NCBI GenBank assembly: GCA_026122225.1
Contig: JANEZZ010002886.1
Location: 62,001 to 126,000, forward strand
DNA length: 64,000 bases
DNA from: Heloderma charlesbogerti
Taxonomy: Eukaryota; Chordata; Lepidosauria; Squamata; Helodermatidae
Direction of reading: 5' to 3'
Positions 20,801 to 33,890 of this stretch are shown here, in pieces. The notes below the pieces were generated by a model, which ran no database searches, was not told the origin of the DNA, and saw nothing but the letters and a program-made list of their open reading frames with translations. A program made the position numbers and the translations under genes. Each line of letters opens with the position of its first letter. Position 1 is the stretch's first letter.

Positions 20801-22670
20801 GGTCCTCCCCCCAGAAGAGCAGTCTGATCCTCATCTTCATCACAGTCTTCTACTGTAACCTGAAAAGACCGAAGGTTGGGAGATACAATACACCAAACCT
20901 TATTAAGCCACTCTTTTATAGCTGGAGCAGGAGGAGATTTCAACTTGGTTGTAGCCAAATATCTTTCAGCTAGAATGACTGGAAAACAAGATTTACATGG
21001 AAGCATTATGAAGACACCTGTAGATGACACTCCTGGACAAAAGTGGCTTGGAATAGCCAAATACAGATGTTCACTGCACAAAACACTAATCCAAAACTAG
21101 TTTTGTGTGCGAGTCTGTTTACAAATACAAAGGTTAGGATCCAAAGAAGTAAAAGGCATACACAAGACAAAAGCACATGCACAGCCAGAGTTGTGTTTTT
21201 CATTTCCATGTAGCAATTGTACATATGCTTCTCCCTTGCACAGGCATATCACTTCTTTGCATCCCAAGTCATTGTTGCCCCTTCCTGCTCACCTCCCATT
21301 TCAGGCAATACTCAAATGCAGACTGTGTAATATTTCTCAAGTGTCAGTTAAATTTTGACACGGGGACAATATGATGATGCCAATAAAGAAGAAAAGAAAT
21401 CAAGTTTACAAAATGTTGACCACTCTGCATCAATGCTTATGTACATATTAATAGTTTGTTGTATAATTATTTCTAAGATTGAATAAGGCACTGGGATTTG
21501 CTTTCAGAATGGAGTTGCAAGGAATTTCTGAATTAATCTCATACTGTGCTGGAGATTATACACACACACACATAGCGGGACAGATAAGAGTTTCACTTCT
21601 CTCAAACTGGACAGATGGTACTTAAATAATTTTGCTTCATATAAGAAATGGCTGATATGAGAGTATTTTTTTACTGTCATCTCTGGAATATGTCTGCTAT
21701 AACCAGCTGTCCTTAGTGAGCATTGTTTATGTCTTTAAAATGTTTGTTTCCTGTTAGCATAGTAAAAATCCTCAGAGAGTGCATTTCTAGATACCAAGAT
21801 GACAAGAAGCTTTCTGTTACAAGGTCATTGGTTTCTGGTCATGTCTGTTTCATCAGATTAAGTATATAGGCTAACCTGCAGCATGTGTTTTATCTAGAAA
21901 AGTATTTTATTAAATCGTAATGTATTCAGTAGAGAAAGTCAGTCAAATCATATTTCAGATAAGCAATTAAAATCTACATGAATCTTAGGCCTAGTTCTTA
22001 TTGAAATGATAAGTGTGCATCTGGGCTGTACTACTTCAGACTACAGATGGGGGCTCCTGTGATTTTACATTTCTTTATACCAGGCACAGGAAACTTCCCC
22101 CACAGGACCACATTCCCCTGAGTTCTGATGGCTTCACAAATTTTCCCAACAGTGTATACTGCAGGTCAAGAGGCCTCTGCATAGCAAGACTCATAACATC
22201 TAGAAAGCCATACAGATCTGCAGTGATTCAGTTCTGTGGAAAGAACCAAAAAGCCACCATCAAATTTTGTTTTGAGCAGTATTCAGAGGCATGTCTAACA
22301 CTAAGTAATAAGTAACTTTCAATGAACGCCCAAGATAACCTGTGCATGTAAGGATTCCCTGTTCATGTGGATGGAAAAGGCAGCTATGTGTGCATCCCTC
22401 TCAACTGAAGTAAATGGGAAAGCCTATGCAAGCAGGGGAGCTCAATGGAGCTCCTATGCTGACATGCAGTCATAGGGACCAGGGATTTGTGTCAACACAA
22501 ATTGCATGAGCAGGTGCTTTTTCAGTTATTGAAACTCAGTTGGAATGCTATTCCCTGAGCCCAGGACAAAATGATTATTTGGAGAAAGGAAGTTCTAATT
22601 CTGTATTCACTGGCTAAAAGAAATCCTTTAACATTAAAAAACAAAAAACCCAGTCCTGTTAGGTATTTTA
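20801..22670 (+). other. Unannotated intronic stretch
   Basis: Mostly unique-looking AT-rich sequence. Reading frames here are short and without motifs. Confidence 0.45.
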
Positions 22671-22760
22671 GGCCGCAATCCTTCCTTACGTTTTGGAAGT
22701 AAGTCCCATTGAACTCAGTGGGATTTTCTTCTGAATAGACATACATAGGATTGCAGTGTC
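22671..22760. repeat. Short MITE-like repeat (GCAATCCTA family)
   Basis: GGCCGCAATCCTTCC at one end and ACATAGGATTGCAG at the other, with AAGTAAGTCCCATTGAACTC inside. Confidence 0.75.
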
Positions 22761-23197
22761 AGTGTAGTTACATCATTATATCCTTACAATCTGCATACTA
22801 ATAATCTTGATCATTCAAGAGCATTCCTTTCCAGTACACTAGGAGCTAGTCTCTTCACTTTGAAATGCTCTCAAGAGCCAGAAGTTATGTCCTTCTGTAT
22901 TGATGTTTTAATTTGCTACTTTGTAAATGTTTCTCCTTTTGTTTTTGTCCTTGCTCTTTTTTTGTTTAAGCGACTTGTTGTTGTTGTTTTTATTGCAGAC
23001 TGCTGGGGGGAAATCCCAAATCCCCACACTTAAATCTTCCATACTCACGCTTCTCTCTGAAATGTTTTTGGTTTGGGTCTTTTGACTGTTGTCTTGCTGT
23101 GAACTTGCAGATTTGTTTATGAGTGGCACTGTGCTTCTGCTGCATCTGCATTGTCACTGTGATGGTATTTTTTTCTTTCTGTCTGTTTCTTCCACAG

Positions 23198-23344
23198 GAG
23201 TTTAACAAGTAATCTGCCCAATGTGAATCTACCAAATGTGAATCTCCCTAAAGTTCCAAATCTACCAGTAAACATCCCACTAGGCATCCCCCAAATGCCT
23301 GCCTTTTCCGCACCGTCATGGATGGCTGCTATATATGATGCTGA
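23198..23344 (+). CDS. CADPS: CADPS exon c, likely cassette exon
   Basis: A 147-nt exon between acceptor TTCTTCCACAG and a weak donor GA|GTGTGT. With the borrowed bases it encodes [18 protein letters not shown], then [15 protein letters not shown] and SWMAAIYDA. This Pro/Leu/Asn-rich linker with LPNVN repeats is characteristic of CADPS and differs from CADPS2. Both flanking introns are phase 2, so skipping removes exactly 49 codons and keeps frame; joining AA of exon b to C of exon d gives Asn. Known mammalian CADPS transcripts vary in this part of the protein, so alternative use is likely. The linker has no known catalytic role. Confidence 0.94.
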
Positions 23345-25591
23345 GTGTGTATTCAGTTCAATAGACCTCATTTAAATCAAAAGTAATCTTGGCATGGATA
23401 TGGATTGTTTATTTCTCTCCATCATATTTAGGTATATAGCCATTTCAAAAGAACAGCTGAGATTGACATGTCTCTGTAGCAAAAAAAAAGAAAAAGAAAG
23501 AAAAAACCCTGACAAAAATCTGGCTTGCAGTTTGTTATAATTTGCATAAATGTATATATCAAAGACATTTTTCTTCTACCCACTTGACACTTGAGTCAAC
23601 GTACCTGCTGCTAAAAATTGGTCTGACCAGCATAAAAGAATCCTATTGTTATATATGCTCCAAAATGTGAGCCATGACATAAGTGACAGTGGCGTGTGGT
23701 TCTTTTTAACATCCCATCATGCACTGTAGGGCCCTTGTTCATGAACTATATCAGAATCTAAACCCAAAAATTATGTTTGCTTAGTTCCTGCTTTCCTGAA
23801 TGCTTGTCTAAAAAGGATTCCTTGCATCATTGGAAGTGATGCATCAACAAAATATATATTACCCTCAATTGCTCTTGCTTCAGTACTTATCCCAAGTTAT
23901 CTAGGACTTCAGCTTGGTACACAAATCATATAACCACATTACATGGGGTGGGGGACATTGTAATGTGAGCTGGATCCAGATTTATGCTGAATCAACTGCA
24001 CTTGTGTAAGTGGGCTTCCTTGCTCCCTCCTTCCCACAGCAACCTTTCCAGCTCACTGAAAATGCTACACAGAGAGTCAGGAGATGCCGCTGAATGGGGT
24101 GAGCTATGACAAAGCAGGGAGGGTGGATCCCAAAAATTAAGTGGCAGAACCTTCCACGACCAGTTCCCTTCCTTACATGGAAGGCAGATCCTGGATGCAG
24201 CCCAATGATCATGATGTGCACAATCATGGCTTACTAATGCCGCTGGCTAACCACAGCAAACAGAGTGGTCTCCTTGTGTGTGTGCAATAGAACACTGAAA
24301 GAGCAAACTTACTCAAGACTGTGAATAGGAAGATCGCAGTTCCTCTTTGCAAAAGGGAAGGGATGATTTCAACCTGGGGAATCCAGCGAACATTCATACA
24401 CTTTTAAAATAGCCTGAATCTGAAAATAGCTTCTTATGCCCATGCCTTCCCTAATGCTGTTATCTGCCACCTTTACCTGCCTCCTGTCCATTATACCTGC
24501 AGCCCTATTCACTGGAGGAGGAAAGGGTGAAAGTTGAGACCTAGGAGGGAATAAACAGGAGAAATCACAGCTGTCTTTTCCCCTATTACATCTGGAGATT
24601 TAAAAGCACATGAACATTTTCAACCTGGCAGCCCTATCCCAAATTATCCCACTGAATGGGAGGAATCTGGAATTATGAGAGTAAGCATATCCCTCCTAGT
24701 CAGTATGCATAAGGTTTGGTTGTAAGCAAGTTTGCCATCTTTTTTTCTAGCATGACCTCTATGTTTTGGACAGGGGAAGCTTTTCCCAGCACTATGATGC
24801 AATATGGGGAAAGCTTCACCTCCTAAACCTCTGCTAGTCATGCATCTGTTCCAGACACAAGCATTTGTTCTATTCAAATTTATACTCTTTAAAGGTGTTC
24901 CTCTTTTGTGTGCATGTGTTGATGTGCTTGTGCATTTGTAACAGCCAAAGTAGATTGATGCAAGAAATCCATTATCAGGAATTCAAATAAAAATAAAACT
25001 GGGGGATTGGATCAGGGCCATTGTGCTGTTTAAGAGCATTAGCCCTTTTCTATGCCATTTTTCCAATTAAAATATGTCCCTCTCCCTCCAGAGACTATTT
25101 GGATTAACTTTGGATACAACCCATCAGTTCTGATTATGAGTCTCCCATGTGATATGTAATTTGTAATTAAGTCCCATTAATATTATAAGCATGACTCTTT
25201 AAACAGAATATGAGATCTAAGGTTTACAAATTACATAACTGATTACATTGCTTTTTTGGACAATCCTTTGGAAACAGGAACCTGTATTTAAATTTCCATC
25301 TTAAAAGAAGTTTCTACCAAACCTCTATGATTTTAAAAAGAGCAAGTCCAATGAATTGCTATACAAGAAAATCATGTGTTTATTTATTAAAATACTATAT
25401 ATGTGTTTTTTTAAAAATACTGAAATTAATGTTTCTATGCAATGCAACTCATATTCATGCTAAGCTGACTTATCAAAGGCTAGACTAGACTAGGCAGTAT
25501 ATGTAAATAGTAACTGAAAAATTTACTCTCTCACTGTGCATGCTCTGTGATATTGTTTTGTTTTGTTTTATTTTTGAAAAGATAAGAATCA
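23345..25591 (+). other. CADPS: CADPS intron between exons c and d, 5' part
   Basis: Contains an A/G-rich run at 23481-23508. Otherwise I recognise no repeat and no second exon. Confidence 0.5.
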
Positions 25592-25690
25592 AGGCCTCAG
25601 TCCTAAACATGCTTACTCATGGGTAAGTCTCATTGAATGACACCAATGGCACATACTCATGAGTGCATGTGTTTAGGATCGCAGTCCAAG
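25592..25690. repeat. Short MITE-like repeat (GCAATCCTA family)
   Basis: AGGCCTCAGTCCTAAACATG at one end is the inverse of GTGTTTAGGATCGCAGTCC at the other, with GGGTAAGTCTCATTGAATG between. Confidence 0.65.
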
Positions 25691-27545
25691 ACATCACAAT
25701 GGAGCAGTCATGTTAAGGATTTTTAAATAAAAATAAAACATGAACATAAAATGCATCTTACAAACAATACGATGAAACAGATCAAGTTGGTTCTATTGAA
25801 TGAGCTACTAAACTCGTTAGCTTGAAATCAAATACCTGCTATTGTTCCCCATTTCTAAAAATCCAGTGAGCTCTTCAAATGGGAAATTCGAAACAACCCA
25901 GAGATATTTTTTTTTTAATTTGAAAATTCTGGAAGCAGATGGGTGTCATCATGTTGTAATAATAAATAACAGTTATTGCATTCCTGGGTATCTAATTGCA
26001 TAAAACAAAAATATACTCTGTTCCAAAAGCAGGGTTAGACTGGATTTTTTAAAAAGAAAAGGTAATTATTCCCAGTGTAGGTTTAAATCAGTAGAAACTG
26101 AAATGATGCTAAGCCAATTACGATACTGATACGATGCATGCTACGTCTTTGATCAGCCAACCATTCAAGGAAATGCCTGATTCTCTATCTTTTCATCGAC
26201 CCCAGCTCCCTTCGACCCATTAAGGACATGTTTCAGTGTTTTCACACTATTACATAGATACGTCTGTTTCCTACAACTAAGTCAATGCATTCTTTGAATA
26301 ATTACTTTTATTAGTAGAGGACTCAAAGGACCCCTCTTGGCATGTTGGGAATATGGTTTCTACCCTGCAGTAGCCATGTGTGCATTTAGCTATATCTTTC
26401 CTTCTGTAGCATTAACTCAATGCAGCTGGCATCTGTCACAATGGAAACACCCTTCCTCTTTTGTTTCTATAGACGATATCAGCATAACCTAGTAATGCAT
26501 GGTGTGTGAATATAAATCACTGTGTTAGCATTAGTGGTATGCGAGGAGTAGAATAAACATCTTAAAGTTCCCTTCGTCATAATCATTATGGGGGCAAAAT
26601 GAGAGAGGGAAGGAGAAAGGGTAATAAATAGATGCATAAATTTCTGAGTGTAAAGCACAAACTAAAGCTTGCATTTTATCCTGTAAGTAGAGGCATTAGG
26701 CATAATTATAGCTGAGCAGAAGTCTAATTACCAGCAAGAAAAAAAATTCCCAACTGTATGGAAGATCTGGGTAAGAGAACCTGCACTTTTTGAAAGAAAT
26801 CTGATTTCTAAAGACAGTGCAAAAAGAAAAATCTTGCAGAAACCTGGTCAAACAGATTGATCTCTCTTTCTCCCCCCCCCCGCCCCAATCCCAAAACTAA
26901 AAAGAGGTACAGTGGTCAACAAAGTCAAACCTTTATGAGATATGTAAAAGGATGTCTCGTCGTGAATCATTCAATTGCCTTACCCTGATTTCTTTCCAGC
27001 TGTTCAAAAAATGTGTCCTCGCTCACCACTTGTTAGCACTGGGTTTTTTCCCTTGAAATCCTTGTGATGGGGGAGATGGGGAGGAAAGGGAAGAAAACAA
27101 ATTTCCTAATTTGGGAAAGAAAAATGCATGAAACCTAAAAATAACCACATACATTTGCGTACTGCGGTTATTGTCAACTAGACATTTCCCTTCACCTTGT
27201 AGAGCCTGCAATTCAATAACTACATACCTAATGTGGTTATTGAAAAAGGCTGGTTCCCCTACCCCTGTATGCGCTGTTTCCAGGTAAACGTCCATATCTT
27301 CTTATTTTACTTGTCTTCCCTGTCTGATCTGGAAAGACTTGTAAGAGCTAGGTAGACTAGAAAAATTGTATGGTGTAAAATTCCAAACCCTGATGATGGA
27401 GATTCTCTGTGGCATTGTTCTGTGTCTCCAGTCACTGTTATGCCCCCATTACATGTGCAAGAAAAATCTCCACATCAGGTTTCCAAAGCCAGGGAACAAG
27501 CCATAACCTCTCTTGCCATTTCTGTGTTTCATTTTACCCTGGCAG
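25691..27545 (+). other. CADPS: Repeat-poor intronic stretch before exon d
   Basis: No transposon signature recognised in about 1.85 kb, unusual for this window. A C-rich run occurs at 26873-26886. The acceptor tract for exon d is TTTCATTTTACCCTGGCAG. Confidence 0.5.
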
Positions 27546-27701
27546 CAATGGATCAGGAACATCAGAAGATCTGTTTTGGAAACTAGATGCCTTGCAGACC
27601 TTCATCAGGGATCTACACTGGCCTGAGGAAGAATTTGGGAAACACTTAGAACAGCGCCTAAAACTTATGGCTAGTGATATGATTGAGTCCTGTGTGAAGA
27701 G
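27546..27701 (+). CDS. CADPS: CADPS exon d
   Basis: A 156-nt exon that starts with the last base of a codon and ends with AG before GTAAGTG, a strong donor. It encodes [17 protein letters not shown], then [19 protein letters not shown] and [12 protein letters not shown]. This matches CADPS closely; the CADPS2 equivalent has different residues after LQ. It belongs to the MUN/C-terminal region needed for vesicle priming. If exon c is skipped, its first base completes an Asn codon with exon b. Confidence 0.97.
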
Positions 27702-30000
27702 GTAAGTGTAAGCAACCATGGGAAGGGCTCTCAACAGCAAAGAAGTGTAAACTTGATTCTGATTGCCAGAGCCAGGTGACCAATAAGCTGTTCTTCATTT
27801 GTGTTTTCTTTAAGCTTGGATGAAGCTGAATTAAGACTTTAGGTCTCAGTTGTTTTCCAACAGAACCATGGAGTTCCTTGGAATCTTAGCAGGGTTCCAC
27901 AGTAAGAAGATCAGTAATAGTGGACAGACTTCTCTGAAAGGCAGCTTGCCCAAAAGCACAATTCGGGCAAGAACTGGCTTCCAGGGCAGAACTACACATG
28001 ATGAAAGACATGGGCCTGCTGCCAAAAATCACAGTGCCATTTCTCATTTTCTGCCTCCTTCCTCATAACATCTAATGCAATCGATCACATGACATGACAG
28101 CATGCTATTATTACCATCACCACCACTGCCCACCCATGGTGCAGCTAAAGTTGGAGTTTGCAGCCAAATTCCAGGTCTGCAAGCCCAGGGCCCCCCAAAT
28201 GACCACCCAGAGAGTAGCCAATGATGGGTGCAATGGCAAACTGGCCTGGCATCAGCACCTCGGCTGACGTGGGCGTATCAGGACCCACTGGGGCTCATAC
28301 TGGTTGCTGCAGCATCCTTTATTTCTTCCTATTTTAAAAAATAATTGGGGGCAACGAGCTGGGCATGTTCATGGTAACAGACACTCAGTTTATTATTTTT
28401 ACTTTAAAAATATAGGGTTGATCCAATGTTGGCCATCCGCCAGCAGAAAAGAAACCCTTGGTAGAATGGATTCTTCTCCCCCAGCCGCAACCCCCTGTAC
28501 ACACTCCAAAGCAGTCCTGGAGCAGATTTGAAGGGCATGGGGGAGGGGCTTCAGTGGAGAGGAGAGCAAGGGGAAGTGCCACAGCATGAGTGGAAGTCTG
28601 ATTGCACAACATTAGGCTTAACCTATTTTATCCCTTTCTACAACAAACTGGTGCTTATTTAGAAGTGTGTTTTGCATCGAGGAGGCAAGAGATGCAAACT
28701 TCATTTTATTACTACTGTCATAATGACGCCATGATTTAAGTGAGCTTAAAATGTGAAACTGCATGTACTCAGAGTATTTCTTTTTTATCTGGACTGACAA
28801 ATTCTGTTTGGGGGTTTTGGTGTTGTTGGGGTTTTTTGCTGTAATGGAGAAGCAGTTATAAAACATGGAATGGCAATGTGGGACGGGGAGGAGAAGAGAA
28901 ATGTTAAGTGTGTGCCTCACAACTGTAAAAAAAGAAAAGAAAAAGGCATGGCCATCTAAAGTGGGGGCCCGAATTACTTTGCTGCACTGCATTCTGTATC
29001 ATTGGCTGCTGCTGGAGCAGGCTGGGAAATTCACAGCATGAGAAGGGGAGAAATAGACATTGGGCTCCTCTTTTCTGTGGGAAGCCCATCCCGTTCTCCA
29101 TCCCATTCTCATCATGTCTACAGTAGAAATCAAATGTTAATGGAACAAACTTCAGTAGGGCTGCTGGAAATGGCAGGATTTGCATGCATGATTATACACT
29201 CATTTTTAACTACCTGCTTTGCAATGAAACCTGAGGAGGTGTTATAGATTTATTTGTAAAAACAAACAAACAAAAAAACAACTTATAGTAGTTTGCGTGA
29301 CAACTGAGAAGAGTACAGGCAAACAACTCACACTACGAAAATAAAAATAAAAATGCAGTATTACTGTAGAGACAGGCAATTAACGGGTTTGTATAATTTG
29401 TGCTGAGCACTGAGCACCCATACAGTTTCCTATAATGCTGTGAGTTTTCTGTTTGGTCCCTGGTGTACTTCAGCTATACATTAGTTAATACTAGCCATAT
29501 GATAGGTGCACATTTTTATCACTTGCCTTGATAATATTGTCACTCTGTTTAGTTAATACGTGAAGATATTTACTATGTTTTCTTCTGTCTTAATATAACA
29601 GAAATATGACAGTCTTATTGTTAAAATAAAACGTTATTTTTGTATCACATTGCAAGAATGGTTGCCCTGTCAATAGACAGACAAGACAGATAGGATCCAG
29701 GAGATGCTTCCCCCTTTCATTGGACCAGCTCATGCTGGCACAAAGTGGCAAGTTTCTGAGTGGCACAAACTTTTCTTCAGGCAAAATTCATATTTTCTAC
29801 TTGAAGTTCTGTGCAGCTGGGAAGCTTGCTCCCTATTCTACCAACACAGTTGGCTCAGTTTATCCATTGTTTGGCACTCATACCAGAATGCAGAATGCCA
29901 TTGCACTGAAACCTTCAGAATATTCCATTAGTCACAATAATTATTAGCTGCAGGATCTTAAAGCTCAACCAAAATGTCCCTTTCTTATTATGTTTAATAG
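27702..30000 (+). other. CADPS: CADPS intron between exons d and e
   Basis: 2,299 bp with no confidently recognised transposon. Short AAAC/AAAAT runs at 29258-29285 and 29339-29353. Acceptor TTATTATGTTTAATAG. Confidence 0.6.
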
Positions 30001-30148
30001 AACCCGGATTGCATTTGAAGTAAAGCTGCAAAAAACAAGCCGGTCAACAGATTTCAGAGTCCCTCAGTCAATATGCACCATGTTTAATGTTATGGTTGAT
30101 GCCAAAGCTCAATCAACAAAACTTTGCAGTATGGAAATGGGCCAAGAG
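30001..30148 (+). CDS. CADPS: CADPS exon e
   Basis: A 148-nt exon that completes an Arg codon with its first base and ends in phase 0 at GAG before GTAAAA. It encodes [18 protein letters not shown] and [16 protein letters not shown], ending SMEMGQE. Identity to CADPS is evident, and CADPS2 has a different VPQS region. The reading frame continues directly into HQYHSK of exon f. Confidence 0.96.
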
Positions 30149-31589
30149 GTAAAACTTACACATGTTTTTTACAATGTTTAAAGAAAAAATGTATGCATCT
30201 CATATTCTGCTAGGTTCAGAAACATTCTAACAGTTGTGGATTTAGTCTTCCAAATACAGACTATGCAGATGAAAATGCAGGGTCACCCCATCCAACAAAT
30301 CTCCATAATGAATATGGACACTCAGAACCCCAGTCACTTAGAAGTGACTGTTGGCAAGGACTGTGATATGTGCAAGGTACTTCTGAAGCCTATTTATGCA
30401 TGACAGTGTTTTATACTGAGTCATTAACTCCACCTTGGAACTAGACCTATATTTGCCTAAAGTCTTAATGTTTACATGTAACCACCTGATTGCAAGCAAG
30501 TTGTTATTTTGACCATCAGGCAAAGAAAATCCTTTGACAAATACAAAAGGACTTAAGCCTACTGAGTTAATGGGAATTAAATTGTTCAAGCCATTTGTTC
30601 ATAAATGAAATGCAGTCCTGCCTGAATTGACTTGTCCAAAATCTAAGTTTATAATACTTCCAGGTCCTTAATGACTCAGAGGCTCCAAACTGGTCCAGTT
30701 TTATCATCTGCTGGTCTAATTTGTTTTACTTCTCAAGACATTGTTGCACCTTAAAGATGTCCTCATGTAATGTTCTGAAGTAGAAAGACATGCTGAATTG
30801 GGCTAGATGAAATGCATCATCATAATCCGTTTATGCTCAGAAGGCTTTCAACGCTGTTCAACATTTTTCATCTCCGTTTATGACCAGTCCAGACATAGGG
30901 CTTCGATTCTCCTATTTCATTTTCAGTAGTCCATACTACTGCAGCTTCTCATGTTCAGACTTCAGATGGGTTACAGTTTTTGTTTTGTTAAAATATTTAC
31001 CTCATGCTGATACTTAAAAATAAGGTCCAATCCAGAGCCCACTGGATGCAAGGGGAGATTGGGCTTTAATTACAGTGAGTATTGGATTGGATCTTTTGGT
31101 CTCCATTTTCTTTTTGTTTGTTTTTCAGCAGTCTTCTCTTGTTATTTATCCCAGGATGCAACTTTACTCTTGTGAACACTAAGAATCTCTCCTCACCAAA
31201 GCCAAAATGTGTACAAAAATGAACTCCCATTACTCCTGGCCTGAAATTAACCTTAGTGCCTAGAACTGCAGGATTTGCTTTCCATCACCTCAATTTTTGC
31301 AGTTTTTTTCATAGTGCTTTTTTTCAAAAGCACCATGAAAGTTCATCATATTTAAACTGCTGAAGCCCAATAATTTCTTCACCAAAATATCTCGCCATTA
31401 TGATTCCAACCGATTCCAGATGTACAAGCAAAGAGTGCTCAGGAACTGAGGAGAGACACCTTTGTAGTATCTCTTCCCAAACACAGGAGAGGAAACCATG
31501 GGACCCTGCAGAGACCAAATCTATATATTGAAGTGATCTGTTCATAAGGTTTGGCATGATCAGGCTCCAACCACTGTGGTGGATGAAAT
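30149..31589 (+). other. CADPS: CADPS intron between exons e and f, 5' part
   Basis: A short inverted pair GGTCCAATCCAG / TTGGATTGGATC at 31023-31099 may be a tiny MITE. The rest holds nothing recognised. Confidence 0.5.
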
Positions 31590-32030
31590 CTATTGTAAAA
31601 TCTAAGAGCATAAGAAAAGCCCACAAGCGCAACAGAACACTCCTGCTTGTGTTCCCCAGCAACTGGTATTGCAAGGCATACTGCTTTTGATAGTGGAGAT
31701 AATATACAACCATCATGACTACTAGCCCTTGTTAGCTTTTATCTTCCATGAATTTCCTAATTGCTTTTTAAAGCTGTCCATGTTGATGGCCATCACTACA
31801 TCTTGTGGTAGTGAATTCCATAGTTTCACTATGTACTGTATGAAGAAGTACTTTATCTGTCCTGAAACTTCCATTATTCAGCTTCATTGGATGTCCCTGG
31901 GTTCTAGTATTATGACAGAGGGAAAAAAATGTCTCCCTGTCCACCCTATCCTCACTATGCATAATTTTATACTCCTCTATCAAGTACCCCCTTGCTCACT
32001 TTTTTCCTAAGCTAAAGAGCTCTATCTGTC
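31590..32030 (-). mobile_element. CR1-like LINE 3' fragment, antisense
   Basis: Contains TGTTCCCCAGCAACTGGTAT and, further along, TGGTAGTGAATTCCATAGTTT and TTGGATGTCCCTGGGTTCTAG, typical of an antisense CR1-like 3' region. About 440 bp. The relation to the adjacent CR1 at 32217 is unclear. Confidence 0.65.
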
Positions 32031-32216
32031 CGTGACCAGGCTAATGACAAGACAAGGATAGCAATCCATGTGTAAGAAAGTGAGGTGGGGCATAACAAAC
32101 CCAAGATATAGGTGGGCAGACTGGAGAATATTCTGGCAGATGTGGTGGATCAGTCAAGTGACCTCCTATAGTAATACATTGTTCAGGATGAAAAATGGCA
32201 GCAGGCCCTAGGAGGA

Positions 32217-33890
32217 ATCATAGAATCATAGAATAGTAGGGTTGGAAGGGGCCTATAAGACCATCGAGTCCAACCCCCTGCTCAATGCAGGAATCTAAGT
32301 CAAAGCATCCCTGACAGATGGCTGTCCAGCCTCATCTTGAAGGCCTCCAGTGTGGGAGAGCCCACCACCTCCCTAGGTAATTGGTTCCATTGTCATATTG
32401 CTCTAACAGTCAGGAAGCTTCTCCTGATGTTCAGCCGGAATCTGGCTTCCTGTAACTTGAGCCCATTATTCCATGGCCTGCACTCTGGGATGATCGAGAA
32501 GAGATCCTGGCCTTCCTTTCTGTGATGAATTTGCAAGTACTTGAAGTGCGCTATCATATCTCCCCTCAGTCTTCTCTTCTCAAGGCTAAACATGCCCAGT
32601 TCTTTCAGTCTCTCCTCATAAGGCTTTATTTCCAGTCCCCTGATCATCTTCGTTGCCCCCTCTGAACCCTTTCCAGTTTCAGAACTGGACACAGTACTCC
32701 AGATGAGGCCTAACCAGTGCTGAGTAGAGGGGAACTAGTACTTCCCGGGATTTGGAAGCTATGCTTCTATTAATGCAGCCCAAGATAGCATTTGCTATCT
32801 TTTTTGCAGCCACATCACAGTGTAGGCTTGTGACCTACAACACTTCCAAGATCCTTTTTGCTTGTAGTGTTGTTGAGCCAAGTATCGCCCATCTTGTAAC
32901 TGTGCATTTGGTTTCTTTTTCCTAGGTGCAGAACTTGGCATTTATCTCTATTAAATTTCATTCTGTTGTTTTCTGCCCAGCACTCCAGCCTATCAAGATC
33001 ACTTTAAATTATGTTTCTGTTTTCCAGGGTATTAGCTATCCTGCCCAATTGTGTGTCATCTGCAAATTTGATCAGCATTCCCTGCACCTCCTCCTCCAAG
33101 TCATTCATAAAAATGTTGAAGAGCACTGGGCCCAGGACTGAGCCCTGCGGTACCCCGCTCATTACCGCTCCCCAGTTTGAGAGGATCCCACTGAGAAGCA
33201 CTCTTTGAGTCCGATTCTGTAGCCAACTGTAAATCCACCTGATAGTTGTTTCATCTAACCCACTTTGAGCTAGTTTGCTCATCAGGATATCATGGGGCAC
33301 TTTGTCAAAAGCTTTGCTGAAGTCGAGGTACATTATGTCCACAGCATTCTCACAGTCCACAAGGGAGGTTACCTGATCAAAAAATGAGATCAGATTCGTC
33401 TGGCAGGATTTGTTCTTAACAAATCCATGTTGGCTTCGAGTAATCACTGCATTGTTTTCAAGGTGCTTACAGATGGGTTGCTTTATCATCTGCTCCAGAA
33501 TTTTCCCAGGGATTGATGTCAGACTGACTGGTCTGTAGTTCCCAGGTTCCTCCTTTTTACCCTTTTTGAAGATAGGGACCACATTAGCCCTCCTCCAGTC
33601 ATCTGGCACTTCCCCCGTCCTCCATGATTGCTCAAAGAGAATGGACAGTGGTTCTGAGAGTTCTTCTGCCAGTTCCTTTATTCCTCTAGGGTGCAGCTCA
33701 TCTGGTCCTGGAGATTTTAACTCATTCAAAGTAATGAGGTGTTCCTTGACCATATGCCTGTCGATCTCAAGCTGCAGTCCTGCGCCTTCAGCCTGTACCT
33801 CAAAATGGGAGGTGGTTGGCTGCTCATGATCAACTGACTTCCTGTTTCTGAAGGATTCTACCCAGAGGCTTCTGGTAGTTGGTCTGAAGT
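32217..33890 (-). mobile_element. CR1 LINE, 5' truncated, antisense
   Basis: The 3' end is the canonical CR1 octamer-type repeat seen antisense as ATCATAGAATCATAGAAT at 32218. Upstream are the usual CR1 3' phrases (CATCGAGTCCAACCCCCTGC) and a long RT reading frame. The copy is 5' truncated near 33890 and lies opposite to CADPS transcription. A second, shorter copy of the same subfamily is at 53028-53190. It is one of the best preserved LINEs here. Confidence 0.9.
33004..33753 (-). pseudogene. CR1 ORF2 reverse transcriptase part
   Basis: Open for 249 codons: SPGPDELHPRGIKELA, NYRPVSLTSIPGKILEQ, YLDFSKAFDKVPHDIL, GVPQGSVLGPVLFNIFMND, and the catalytic FADD at 33055-33066. The frame ends at a single TAA where CR1 normally has Gln. 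Downstream codons still read MKFNRDKC-like CR1 sequence, so this is one nonsense change in an otherwise readable frame. The frame also extends 5' beyond the first Met. The endonuclease region is lost by truncation. Confidence 0.88.
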
